Assembly (NCBI GenBank): GCA_019916065.1
Contig: CM034240.1
Span: forward strand, 46,858,238 to 46,922,237
Length of the DNA stretch: 64,000 nt
Reading direction: 5' to 3'
Origin: Vitellaria paradoxa
Lineage: Eukaryota > Streptophyta > Magnoliopsida > Ericales > Sapotaceae
The notes under the pieces were generated by a model that did not search any database, had not been told where the DNA came from, and was given only the letters and a program-made list of their open reading frames with translations. Shown here piece by piece: positions 21,516 through 32,699 of the stretch (position 1 is its first letter; the number at the start of each line of letters is the position of its first letter). The translations under genes and the position numbers were made by a program.

Positions 21516-23400
21516 GGTGTTGTGCTTTCAAAGTGACTCAAAGACCTGTCATCCAGAAATTTAGAAGATAAACTTAGTATACAAGTAAAGAACACAATGA
21601 AATTAAATTAAAAAAAGAAATACAAAGGAATGCACAAAAGAACAACCATCTACAATGGGACCCGAACTGCTGGCTTCTTATAAAACGTAAATGTAACCCC
21701 ATGTTGAACAAGCTCGACATTGGATCCAATTAATTATTACTAGTAGAGGTAAGAATTATTTACCATCTTTTATGCAAAAAATCAATTAAAAAATTGGGAA
21801 AGAAAGTACAGGTCCCAGTTCACAAATCTGAACCCATGCATCTGATTGATTACTGAAGTAAAACATAATTTAATCAACAGATCATGGGGACAAAAATCAA
21901 TTGATGTTATATTAAGTAACCAAAAAGAGAAAAATAAAAACAATTAAAAGATATAAGCACTGACCCCTTTGTTTGGTTGATGAATAAATTTCGCAGGCAT
22001 AAAATAAAAATATTAAAAACATTATTACACATTTGCCTGACCATTTTGGCTTAACGGAAACGGAAAAAAACTCCCTCCAACTAACGAAAGATATATATAG
22101 ATATGCAATTGACATTGAAAACATAACAAAACCAATTTGTTAGATTATATTTCATTAGATGGAAATCTCTAACCAAAATAGAGTTCTAATCCATGTAGAC
22201 TTAGATGTAGGCTAAGGTGTCAAAGTTTAAGGTTAAAATAGATTGTTGTGGAGCCTCAGGATAGTAAAAAAAACGCTACAACCTTTGCTGGATACAGGCA
22301 AGATCTTGCAGGAAAGAGCTAGGAGCTCCATGGGAAGCTCACTCCTGTGAGAATTTCACAGTTTTTAATATTACGTTTAGAAACCCTATTCGCCTACGAT
22401 TTCATGTTATAAGCATTTTGGAGCGTCTTTAGGGTTTCCAAATAGAGAAACACATTCAGAGAGCAAAGTAATCAAGAGATTAAGGTTTTCTCTCACCCTT
22501 AGCCAACAATTTTTGATAATATTCATGATTTGGTAATTCGAAATTTTCAGACCAAACGAGCTATGAATTCAGTTGTTGTCGAGGATTCAATTGATCTTCA
22601 AGAATTTGAGGATTACATGTTCCGTTTGGATTCGGTGCATCTAGGAGTTGAGTAAAGAGTAAACAATATAGGTTCTTGGATTCAAAAATTATTGTGAGAT
22701 TGAACCTTCGTGGCCAAGATTGTGAAGGCTCGAAGTATTTTTGCTAGTTTAGGTTTTCCTCATTAAAATCTTGTGTTTATTTTACTTTCGCTTCATTATT
22801 ATTTATTTGCTATTGATTGTGTAGTGTTTGGAATATCTAGTATACAGATTTTCACTAATATTGAATCTAAAGTCCTAAATTTTCCTTTTTTTTTTTTTTT
22901 TTTTCCCCTCAGAACACCGAAAACGGCAAAAGAAATAAACGGATACATACACACACGTTGACATTATCAATCGTCCACAAAACCTTTGAAAACTCAACAT
23001 CGCCGAAACTTACTTAAATCTATTCAATCAAAAGAAAAAAAAGAAGTCGAAAAACTGATCTAATCGTCTACGCCCTAATATCAACACAGAAACCAAATTA
23101 ACAAGTACAATAATACAACCTTCGCAGTCGTATTTAGCGTGCGAACACTAGGCCAACCACAATCGCAACGTAAATTTTAATCAAAGGCTGCTTCTACTTT
23201 AACGAAGATAGACTAAAGATCAATGATAAACAAGCACGAAACCATTAGATTTCAGAGAATAGAAAGGAAACAAACCGAACTTACCAGCGTTTTAATCAGA
23301 TGAAATCTTCTTCTCGACTCCAGAGGAGAGATTCGAACTCGCAAGTTTTGTTCTCCGATTACGTATCCTGCATGCGCTTCTTGAAAATTTTTGTTGACTG
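21516..23400 (-). other. Probable 5'-UTR intron and first non-coding exon of the Agenet/ENT gene
   Basis: An acceptor (minus strand TGACAG, near 21546) lies 31 bp before the ATG. A strong donor (CTG/gtaag at 23285-23280) lies upstream. Together they suggest a non-coding first exon at about 23285-23400 and an intron of about 1.7 kb. A pyrimidine tract, an LTR-like remnant (22138-22860) and a poly-T run (about 22888-22904) lie inside. No other gene is seen. Confidence 0.45.
22138..22860 (+). mobile_element. Degraded Copia-type LTR-like remnant in the 5'-UTR intron
   Basis: The stretch starts TGTTAG. Its distal part, with a run reading GTTTTCCTCATTAAAATCTT then GTGTTTATTTTACTTTCGCT, is like the 3' part of many plant Copia LTRs. 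I cannot identify a matching end, PBS or target duplication, so the limits are approximate. Confidence 0.35.
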
Positions 23401-25850
23401 ATGAATGTATTTTAAATCTTTAGGAATTCGATTGGAAATTCATCGCGTCCGTCCGCTCCATAAGTTGGCCAGTCCGCCTGGACTTTGAAGAATTTCCCAA
23501 TTCCGATTCTCTTTTTCAATTTTTTATAAATATTAAATTGAATTCATTTTTTTATTTATTTAAACTATAGCGTAAGCATGGACTGAATTAATAATATTTT
23601 ACTATCTGCCCTAGATTTATTTTTAAGTCATTCATATAAATTTATTTATTTTAAAAATATTGACTTTATTTTAATTTTAAAATTTATAAAAATAAGTAAT
23701 TTAGTTTTAAAATAAATAAATTTTTAAAAATCTTGATATAAAACTTATATTTTATAAAAAAAATTCAAATAAATAATATATAAATACATACAATAAATTA
23801 AAAAATATTTTTTTAATATTTTGAGTTAGTCTCATGCCTAAAATTTAATCTCAAATTTAAAAAAAATTAAATGAATAAATAGGACTTGAACGAATATAAG
23901 AGATCAGACCTAAAATACAATATCAATATTATTTCTCTTCTGTCATTTTAAATACAAAATTATCTAACATTCTGTTTAAATTAGTAGATTTAATGAGATT
24001 TGATTTGATTTGATTTGATTTAATGATAATATTTATCAATTATTATGTTTTGGAATTAAAACAAGATTTTGTAAGTTAAATTTAATTTCATTTCATAACT
24101 TAAATTTTAAGTTTTATATACTAATTAAATTCCAACAAAAAACAACAAAATTTGATAAGAAGTTCAAAAATTTAAATCAATTCAATTCAAATTTACCCTA
24201 TCATATTTATCTTTTTTTCTCTTTTTTTACTAACATAATCAAATTTGGTATTTCTCGCATTCATTTACTAACTTTTCTCACTCCACATTACTCTTTTTTA
24301 TTAAAACTATTATGGAGTACCCTCTTTTTCATTAAAATTATTGTGGAGTATGAAAAGTTAATAGAGTAATGCAAATACCTACCCTTCTCTTTAATCAATT
24401 TAATTCTATTCTTACATTTTTACACTTAGACAAATGTTCCAAACATTGCAGAATAGAAGTAGGATCAGCATCTAATTAGCATGACACAACTGATTTTTAA
24501 GCACCAAACATGCATAGCTGAAAAAAAAAAAAATTGTGTTAATTAGGGGTTTGTTTGAAACTCCAAAAAAACCCAAAAAACTTCAAAAAATTTCAAAAGT
24601 TTTCAAATTCCTCCAATCAAATTTTGCCAACTATCACTTTTATATCACATCAACCTCATCTTTTGGTTTTTTAAGACTCCAAACGCCCCCTAGATCTATT
24701 GGTAGATTTAGTGCAAAGTTACAAAAAAAAAAAAAAGTAGGAGGTAAGTGTAAAATCTCAAAATACGTGTCTTTATCTAAATTGATTGATGATAAATAAG
24801 AGTTTTTTTTTTTAATACATTAATTTTACTTTCTTAAATTTCATGCATTTTTTTCCTCAACAATTTAAATAAGAGAATGAATTTAAAATTCTATCCATGA
24901 ATATTGAATTTTATCTCTTTTCATTTTTCTTGATAAATCCTTGATCCAAATACAATATAAGTGAATATAAATTTAGTTTTTTAAAATATTGAAATTGTTA
25001 TTATTTTGAAAGGTAGAACCAAAATGATAAAAAGAAAAATTGAATAAACGTGAAACAAAGTAATAAAAAGAAAGAAAAACAAATAAGTTAAAAAAAAAAC
25101 AACTAATTTTCTATATATATAAAAAAAGAAAGTTTGAAAACCACAGGAGACAAATACTGTAATACAAGAGCACGCCACTTTTATACCAGTATGAAAGGGC
25201 ACCATTTACTCTGATAGAATAATAGCTTATGATATATTAAAAAATTCTTTTTAAAAAATATAATTAGAAATACATGAAAAACTTATAACCCTTAATTTTA
25301 GATTTAGTTTGGGAATTAAAAAAATTAATTTTTTTAGCTAACTATTAAAAATTTATCTCTTTTTTTTTTTGAAAAGAAGAAAAAAATATCCCTTTAGTAG
25401 TTAGCTTTTTAAATTTTATTAATCAGACATTTTTACTCTTCATAATTTAAAAAAATTTAAAATATAATAAGATGAATTTGATCATTTTACAAAAGTCATA
25501 AATTGAAAAATTAGCTTATATTCTCAAATGGAGCCTTAGAAGTGTTTGGAATGATAAAAAATGAGGTAATATGTGTGTTCGTAATTTGTATTATAAGATA
25601 AAAAACGAATAAGAGATTTTCAGAAATTTTTAACGTTTTTCAATACGCCAAAACACATTATAGAAAAGTGGTATTTTCGTATTATTTGCTTATTGTTTTC
25701 AATTCTTTTTTTATAATAACATTTTCCATTGTTTAAATGAAAAAATTAACCTCAATCACCTCCATAGCATAGACATACACACAACACAATGAGCCTTTTG
25801 CTTGCACTAGAAATTAAGACACAGCCATGGACACAGGCTTTGGTAATCAT
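23401..25850. other. AT-rich spacer between the Agenet/ENT and DUF642 genes
   Basis: I see no gene. At 23960-24280 there is an AT-rich repeat whose end (AATCAAATTTGGTATTTCTC) resembles the repeat at about 11590-11890 in P450 intron 3 (GTTAAACTTGGTATTTCTC), so the two are probably the same family. A MITE-like element lies at 24546-24690, and 25530-25690 looks like a decayed TIR element. Confidence 0.5.
24546..24690. mobile_element. MITE-like element, GTTTGGAGT-ended family
   Basis: The ends GGGGTTTGTTTGAAACTCC and (reverse complement) GGGGGCGTTTGGAGTC enclose about 145 bp. The interior has the CCAATCAAATTTTGCCA block shared with the elements at 26784 and 53521. Confidence 0.6.
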
Positions 25851-25852
25851 CA

Positions 25853-28406
25853 TCAAACTCGCCGTGGATGTCGAACACCAAGCAACCTCACATCGTCTAC
25901 GACGGGCCCACAGGGACAACCAGAGTTGTCACTCTTCATACTATAGAACGTGCTCATGAACCTGACCCGAGTCCGAGTCGACGCCGCTCTGAATAGTACC
26001 TTGGCTCGCCTGAACCCACCTCTGCCTTTCGATTGGTAAGGCACTTGGCGAGATACATTGCCGGCAAATGCCTCCACGGCCAAGGACCCTTCGCAGCCGT
26101 TTTTCGCGTCGCCCACTGCGAACGTCAGAGCGTAGACCTCGCCGGGCATCGTTCGAATCACCTGCGCGATGACGCTCTCTTTTCCGGCGACAAGCTCGAC
26201 CGCTCGCTTGCCCTCCGGCACGGCGAAGTGGTGGGAGTCTATGTACTTCACGGATTTTAGGGATTCGATGACCCAGCCTGGCAACGGAGAATGATCATCC
26301 TCGGTGTTGGGCGGGACTAGGACGCCCCATGATGTGTTGGGGAAGACGAATGGACCTTCTTCGAAGTTTCCGTTCTTCAACATATTGGCTGAAAAAAAAA
26401 ATTAATGTTGGAAATTTTGGTTTAGGCGCGTCTCCAGCGATAAAAATAATAAAATTTGATAAAATTTAAAAATTTGTAATTTGTATAGTGGGATAAAAAA
26501 TAAAAATTTTTAAAAACTTTTAGTATTTTTTAATGATTTTCAAAACTCTAAATAGAGCCTTAATCTGATATTTAATCTTTTGACAACTTCATTTTAGAAG
26601 TAAGATGTGTGGAAAACTAAATTATATTAAAAGTTACAAAAATATATAAAAATTTTATTAATTTTTTTTTATTATTTCATTTAAATTTTATATGTTATGT
26701 GTTATTTTTATATTAATTTTTTTAACTATCCAAACACTACCTAAAAATGCGCATTTGGCAATTATACTTAGCTGCTAAGCTTAGGGTGCGTTTGGAGTCC
26801 CAAAAAAAATCAATGGATGGGATTGATGTAATTTAAAAAAGATAGGTAGCAAAATATGATTGGAAGAATTTGAAAACTTTTAAAATTTTTTGAAATTTTT
26901 TGATTTTTTTGTAACTCCAAACGAGCCCTTAGTTACTTAGTTTTTTTAGTTTTTTTATAAAATAATCACATTTACCTTTTTATATTTTAACTTCTCTTAA
27001 AATCATAAAAATTAAAAATGTCAAATTAACAAAAAGTTAAAAAATTAGTTATTAAAAAATTAATTTTTTTTCCTTCCAATATTAGAAAAAAAACACTAAT
27101 TTTTTAGTTGCTACCTCTAGCTATTAGTTACCTTTTAGCTAATCAACTTTTTATTTTCTCTGAAATTATCAAATTTACTTTTTTATATTTTAAACTTCTT
27201 TGAAATCACGGAGAATAAAAAGGTCAAATTAACTTAAAATAAAAAAATTAGCTACTAAAAAAACTAAAATTTTTTCTTTCCAAAAAAAAAGATACCAAAG
27301 GTCCGTTCGGCACAATGTAAAATACTAAAAAATTTTGAACAAATTTCTGAAAATTTTTAAAAATTATTTATTTTTTATCTTATTGCACGAATTATGAACT
27401 CACAAATCGTCTCAAATTATCTTACTTTATTTTACTTTTTGTTATCCAAATGCCTCCCCCTCCTAAACAACTTACCATTAACTAACAAAATAAAAAGAAA
27501 AAAAAAAAAAAACTAACTTTTTTTACTTTCAAACTCCACCCTTCTTCCCCAACTCAGCCTAAGTTTTTCGCGTGTCAATCTATTTTACAGTGTCTGTGAG
27601 ATAGTGGCTGAGGTTTACCTCCTCTTCATATTTATTTATATATTAGAGAGAGAGAGAGAAGACAACCTTTTGATCTTTTAGGAGGAGAAAGAGCCTTGAG
27701 AGCAACAGAATCAATGAGAGGGCCACAGGCGGCGTCCTCCTCCACACCCGGGTTGTGAATGGAGATGTCAATTTCATTAGACCCAGCCACGAACGCCCAA
27801 GAGTAAGAGTCCCACCCATCAGACCCATACAACGTCTGTATCGGCAGCATTCCGCAGCGGCTTTTCTCATCTTCTCTACTCGGCGAAACCGACACGTTCA
27901 ATCTCTCCTCTTGAGCACAAGTTCGAGCTACGCTGAATGTAAGAGAATAGAGCATCCCCTTGGCAACCTTTATTCCCCTCTGCTTTATGGAAGCCTCGTT
28001 GCCTAGCCTCACTGCGAAGGCTCCTTCCGGGACTACCAGCACCATGTCTTGTTGCTTTTGCCCGGATTTTATGTACTCGATGAATCCTGATATTTCCCAG
28101 TTGGGGATGGCTTTGTTGTCTATCACTCTGGTGCCCTTCATTTGCCATGGCTTTGGACCCAACTCGAAGTTTCCATTTGGCAATAATCCTTTAAAAAAAT
28201 TAAAAAAAATAAATAAATAAACAGTGGTTCAAGAGAGTTAATTAGCCAAGACAATTAATTGGAAAATGCTCTGGCTTTTCCTCCTTGTTTGGGGAAAAGA
28301 AACAAAAATGATCTGCTGGGAAAATATGGAGCTTACCGTTGGTGAAGGATAATCCGACTTGGCAGGTGGCCCAAAATTGGAACAAAAGCACCGCCACCCT
28401 CAGCAT
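25853..28406 (-). CDS. DUF642 cell-wall protein
   Basis: Three exons: 28406-28337, 28188-27667 and 26388-25853 (TGA), giving 375 aa with phases 1 and 1. Exon 1 encodes a hydrophobic signal peptide (MLRVAVLLFQFWATCQVG). Exon 2 encodes the first galactose-binding-like repeat, from LLPNGNFELGPKP through VPEGAFAVRLGNEA to CGPLIDSVALKAL. Exon 3 encodes the second, NMLKNGNFEEGPF through VPEGKRAVELVAGKES to CGPVVDDVRLL. DUF642 proteins are secreted apoplastic proteins known to bind pectin methylesterases or pectin/cellulose and to affect cell-wall remodelling, germination and growth. The length matches the family norm (about 370 aa). Intron 2 (1278 bp) holds several MITE-like elements. A TATA box lies 83 bp upstream of the ATG. 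Confidence 0.93.
26784..26928. mobile_element. MITE with TTA target duplication in DUF642 intron 2
   Basis: A 145-bp element with ends GGGTGCGTTTGGAGTCCC and (reverse complement) GGGCTCGTTTGGAGTTAC. It is flanked by TTA at 26781-26783 and 26929-26931, consistent with a Tourist-type MITE. Confidence 0.75.
27300..27475. mobile_element. Decayed MITE-like element in DUF642 intron 2
   Basis: The left end GGTCCGTTCGGCAC, the internal TTGCACGAATTATGAACTCA block and the right-hand TTATCCAAATGCCTCCCC match the layout of the elements at 15482 and 39496. The TIRs are poorly preserved. Confidence 0.4.
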
Positions 28407-28486
28407 TGTATCAGATATATAGAGAGAGAGAGGGGGGGGGGGAGGAGGAGGGGTTTTGCTTGGAGATCAGAGTCGTGGGCAATGGG

Positions 28487-28496
28487 GTTTTATATA
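28487..28496 (-). promoter_or_regulatory. TATA box of the DUF642 gene
   Basis: TATATAAAAC on the minus strand lies 83 bp upstream of the start codon at 28406. The leader between them is a purine-rich plus-strand (GA/G)n tract (28420-28452), which is pyrimidine-rich in the sense direction. Confidence 0.55.
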
Positions 28497-28499
28497 TTT

Positions 28500-31400
28500 C
28501 AGCTTCTGAGGAAGCCCCTAACTTTGGAAGAAATCACGCATAATACCATCGGAAATTTCCACAGGGAGCAATTTCCATTTTTGAAACATTGATGTCACCA
28601 AATTATTTTATAATTTCCCAGGAAACGGCATTCCCGTTTGAGATTGCAATGCTCTCAGATTGTGTAAATAGCTGTCCCTGACATTAATTTTTGGAGCGTT
28701 AAATCTTAATTTAACGACTCAAAAGGGTTGTGTTACGGAATTGATATTAATCTTAATGTCAACCCTCAAAATCCACGAGCAAACGTGTTTGAATAATTTT
28801 GGTTAATTAGTTGCACTCAGCTTTAGCTAAACCTATGCCAGAATAGAAGGAAATGGAATTTCCTGAATTAAGTGATATTATTGATGCCAAGTTTGCTTGC
28901 CTTCAAGCAACCATTAATTAGCACGTTAACGTTTCTGTTCACAACTAATTAAGAAATCGACTGGGCTTTTTTTCTGGGAGAGAGTTTAGCGACAAGTAAC
29001 TCAAATCCACATGGATGGATGCTTCATCGCCTCTTTCGTTTTGTTCTTCCTTGGTCGGCAAATGATTCTATTATTTCAGTCCAATGCCATGTGCTATGTA
29101 TTAAGATATACATAGTTGGAGAAGGCAAGTCAGATAGAGCTGCATCTATATCTATACATATACACGCACGTATTCAAATTTATAAATGATTTGGATTCCA
29201 TGCATTAATTAACTTGACAGAAGAAAGTCTGTGCACTTGATTAAAGATTAGCATTTCAGCAATCGCTTCAACTCTTAGCTTTGTGTTGGAATCATAACCA
29301 GCCAGAACAAACAGAGCTTTCATTTCATATTGCTTCTGTTTGTTGATTGTCCCCTGTTCGGTTAGCCATATCATATGCTTGCAATCTTTTAAATATGATT
29401 CTCCCTTTGGATAAAGATGGGTGTGCGTATTATTTGAGTGTTATTATTTGAGTGGCAGTTAACTGGGCTTTAAATTTGCTTCGTAATGCTTATTAGTTCA
29501 AGTCTCTTCAGATTTATTAGAGAACTTATTCGGTCATTAACTCTATGATGCAAGTGATTAGTCAAAGTGTGTGTAAAGTGATCCGAATATCCTAAGTATT
29601 CAAGAAAAAAAAAATTAATATTTTATAACAAAAAAATCCCAATTTTGCACTTTGCTTTGTCTCTTTAGCACTTTACTTTTGTGTAACTGTTAATGAGAAT
29701 AGAAATTTAAGTAATAACATGAATGACAAAGGAATTATAACATTTAGTATGTCATGGAATTAGAATTAAAAATTTCTTTCATTGGTGTTCAAGATATATG
29801 AATACATTGGAAAATATAATAAAAATATAAGTTGAAATACTAAATTACCTTTTTTTCTAAAAGGACATTGGACAAATAAAGATAATTTTATCAATTCACA
29901 TTTTACGAAAAATTTATTTATTTGTGAAATTGTCAAATTATGAACATCTAACACCTTAATCAAAGATCAATCAAGTATTGGAATTTCTATTGATAAAAAA
30001 TTTTAATTATGATTCTTGAAGGATATGGCCGATTATGCATGGGCATTAAACCTTTAGGTGATTCAACACAAACCTTTGCATGGCCATGCCAACACTTCCT
30101 TTATTTCTTTTTTAGAACAAATCTAAGAATTTTTTTTATAGGTTTATGAATCACATGCATTTCAAAATTAATATTGTATTTATATGCGATACATATTAGA
30201 TACACATATATTACTCAAACACTTGAAATATATTTATTTTATTATTTTTTCTTCAAATATATAATTAACGCATACTTAAATTTGAGTAGTTAAAATTTTT
30301 AAAATTATAAAATCATATATTTTATATTTCATTATATTCTGTATATTAAATTATGTATCAATTAGTGTTTTGAGGATATTATATTTATATATAAAGTTAA
30401 TAGAAATATATAAAATTTATATTTTTTTGATCTTAGCTATGTTGTATCTGTATTTTGTTTTAAATTATCATTTATGTACCGCATTTGGTATCCATTATTT
30501 TTTTTTTTTTGGGCAAGTGTTTGGTATCCATGTTGATGCTCCTTTGACAGGCAAAAATGAGCGGGGCAGGGCTACTCATATCTGGGTTGGGTTGAAGGGC
30601 AGATTAGATGCCCAAAATATACTTGAGCAATTTCAAACATTGGTTTGGATCAGCCGACTTCCAGCTAGTTGACAAAAACAAGTTTAATTATTATTTTTGG
30701 TACACAACTAACAAATTTTATTTAAGGCATTAACTGAAATAAAAATAAATAAATAAATAAATAAAAGGGGTTAAAAAAAGGGATGTTTGTTTGGTTAAAA
30801 TTAACCAAAATTTAATAATTTTACCAACTTTTTTATATTTTTTTTCGAATCAAATTTTATTACATATCACTTTTATATCATATCTTTGTAATTTTACTTT
30901 ACTTTTTGACTAAATTTTTATCAACTAAACACCTCATACTAGCCGGTGGTTTGAGTACACAGTTTAGACAACCTATCAAGAAGGGCGCACGGTTTAGGCT
31001 CGGCATGGTTTAGGCTCGGCATGGTTTGGTTTGGAAACTGAAGAAGTGACCCTTTTTTCAGTTAGGTAGCAGGTAACTTTTTTTTAGCCAGTTAAAAAAA
31101 AAACTCATCTTTTTTTTTTTTTTTTTTTGTAAGCACAAAAAAAAAATGACTTTTTAACCTAATTTTTTAATTTCTATTAATTTAATATTTTTATCTTTAA
31201 AAATAAAAAAAATTAAGATATAAAAAAATAAATTTGATTATTTTACCAATGAGCAAATAAGCCATTTAATTCAAGGTTACCAAATGGAGCCAATTTAGAC
31301 CCCTCGATCAAAACTTACAGTGTAAATAAAAAAAAAAAATCATGGTCCCGTTTGACATAAGAAAAAACAAGATAAATCGAGATAAAATATAATTTAGAGT

Positions 31401-32280
31401 TAATTTTAGCCACACTTTTTTCTGAAAATTTACAAACTGTTCAAATTCGTTCCCACGAATTTAAAAAAATTCACAAAAAAAATAACAATAGTACTTATTT
31501 GAAAACTCTCGACACGAAAAATATGATTATATAAAAAATTTATACATTCAGATAACCTAATTCTAAATTTTTTATTTTTTTAACAAAATATTAAAATTTT
31601 TTAAAATTAATGATGACGAAAAAATTAAAAATAAAAGAATTATTAAAGATTTATAAAAATTTTTAGTTTTTTTTTTTTTTTTTTTTTCGTCAAACGCAAC
31701 CCATGTATGAACTGAAAGACTACGAAACCATTTGTCAACATATTAACTTTTGACAAAATTTAATAAGTTTCAACAATTTTTAATACTTTGTGATAACTTT
31801 TGAATTACCAAACTATTATAATATAGTAAAAAAATAATAAAAATTGTTGATTTGACAAACCCTCAAACATTTAAAGTTGATGATTTTTTACTAAAACATT
31901 TACTACCAAACCAACCCCCGGGGGGCCGAATCATGAATGTATAAGTAAATAATAAATTAGTAATCAACATTTAAGCAGTAGAATGGATAAATCACCATAT
32001 TTGATCACAGATCGGACCCCACAGAATTCATCGTAGAGCTACAATAAGCAACCAATAATTCTTGGCTACACTTTTTGTTAAAGACGATAATAACCTCAGA
32101 GACAGACACAAAGACACAATGATATCCCCGGGGGAGGGGGGGCTTCCAAGTCAGACAGATTTGCAACGGGAAAGGCCATACTTGACCTTTAACCCAAACC
32201 CAAACTCACCGCCAGGGAGATCGCCGGCCAGGCGAGGGGATTTACCGGATCTCCGGCTGGGGGTGCGTGGGGATAAATAT
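28500..32280. other. Intergenic spacer between the DUF642 gene and the small plastid-like protein gene
   Basis: I recognise no gene. Contents are AT-rich DNA, a MITE-like element at 30780-30937, a poly-T run and an unplaced GC-richer patch at about 30520-30670. A long T run (31668-31687) closes a further decayed TIR-like region (about 31345-31690). The right end is the probable 3' UTR of the gene at 32282. Confidence 0.5.
30780..30937. mobile_element. MITE-like element
   Basis: The ends GGGATGTTTGTTTGGTTAAA and (reverse complement) GAGGTGTTTAGTTGATAAA enclose about 158 bp. The interior ATTACATATCACTTTTATAT block is shared with the elements near 14050 and 53600. Confidence 0.5.
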
Positions 32281-32281
32281 C

Positions 32282-32674
32282 TTAGCGGTCTGAAACATCG
32301 GAGGCGAGCCGAGACGCGATTGCAGAGTGATACATGATGTCGTGGAACGTCGCCGTCTCCATCGTCTTCTTCCGGAGCTGCTTGGCCTTCTCTTCGGTGA
32401 AGCACCCCGGAGCGAACCGAGATCTGAACCGTCCATCTTCCGAATCGGCCCCCTCTGAAAGATCCCCCACGGGCTCGTTGTTCTTGCTCTTCTTGTTGTT
32501 GGTGGTGGCGAGGTTGTTAATGTAGTCCGGATCGGAGGACCAGCCGAAAAGAGGGGTCCACCAGTTAGAGGAGGCGGCGTTGCGGCGGCTGGGATCGGGC
32601 TTGCGGTGGTTGGAGGTGGCGGCGGCGGCGGAGACGATTGGGATTGGGCGGAAAGAGGTAAACGAAGTCGCCAT
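32282..32674 (-). CDS. Conserved plant protein with plastid-type N terminus, function unknown
   Basis: A single-exon 130-aa ORF with ATG at 32674 and TGA at 32284-32282. The first about 32 residues are Ser/Ala/Arg-rich without acidic residues, as in chloroplast transit peptides. A conserved-looking core follows: NWWTPLFGWSSDPDYI, an acidic Ser/Glu linker, then APGCFTEEKAKQLRKKTMET and FHDIMYHSAIASRLASDVS. I recognise this pattern from uncharacterised plant proteins but cannot attach a function. The ATG context (ttccATGGCG) is good. The ORF is GC-rich relative to its surroundings, as expected for a real coding exon. Confidence 0.8.
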   Translation of the reverse strand: MATSFTSFRPIPIVSAAAATSNHRKPDPSRRNAASSNWWTPLFGWSSDPDYINNLATTNNKKSKNNEPVGDLSEGADSEDGRFRSRFAPGCFTEEKAKQLRKKTMETATFHDIMYHSAIASRLASDVSDR

Positions 32675-32699
32675 GGAAGATAGTGAGAAGAAAAGAAAT

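Noticed and set aside
30520..30672. Possible short exon (GC-richer patch)
   Set aside because: No splice partners, domain or homologue is recognised, and the frame depends on an upstream AT-rich run.
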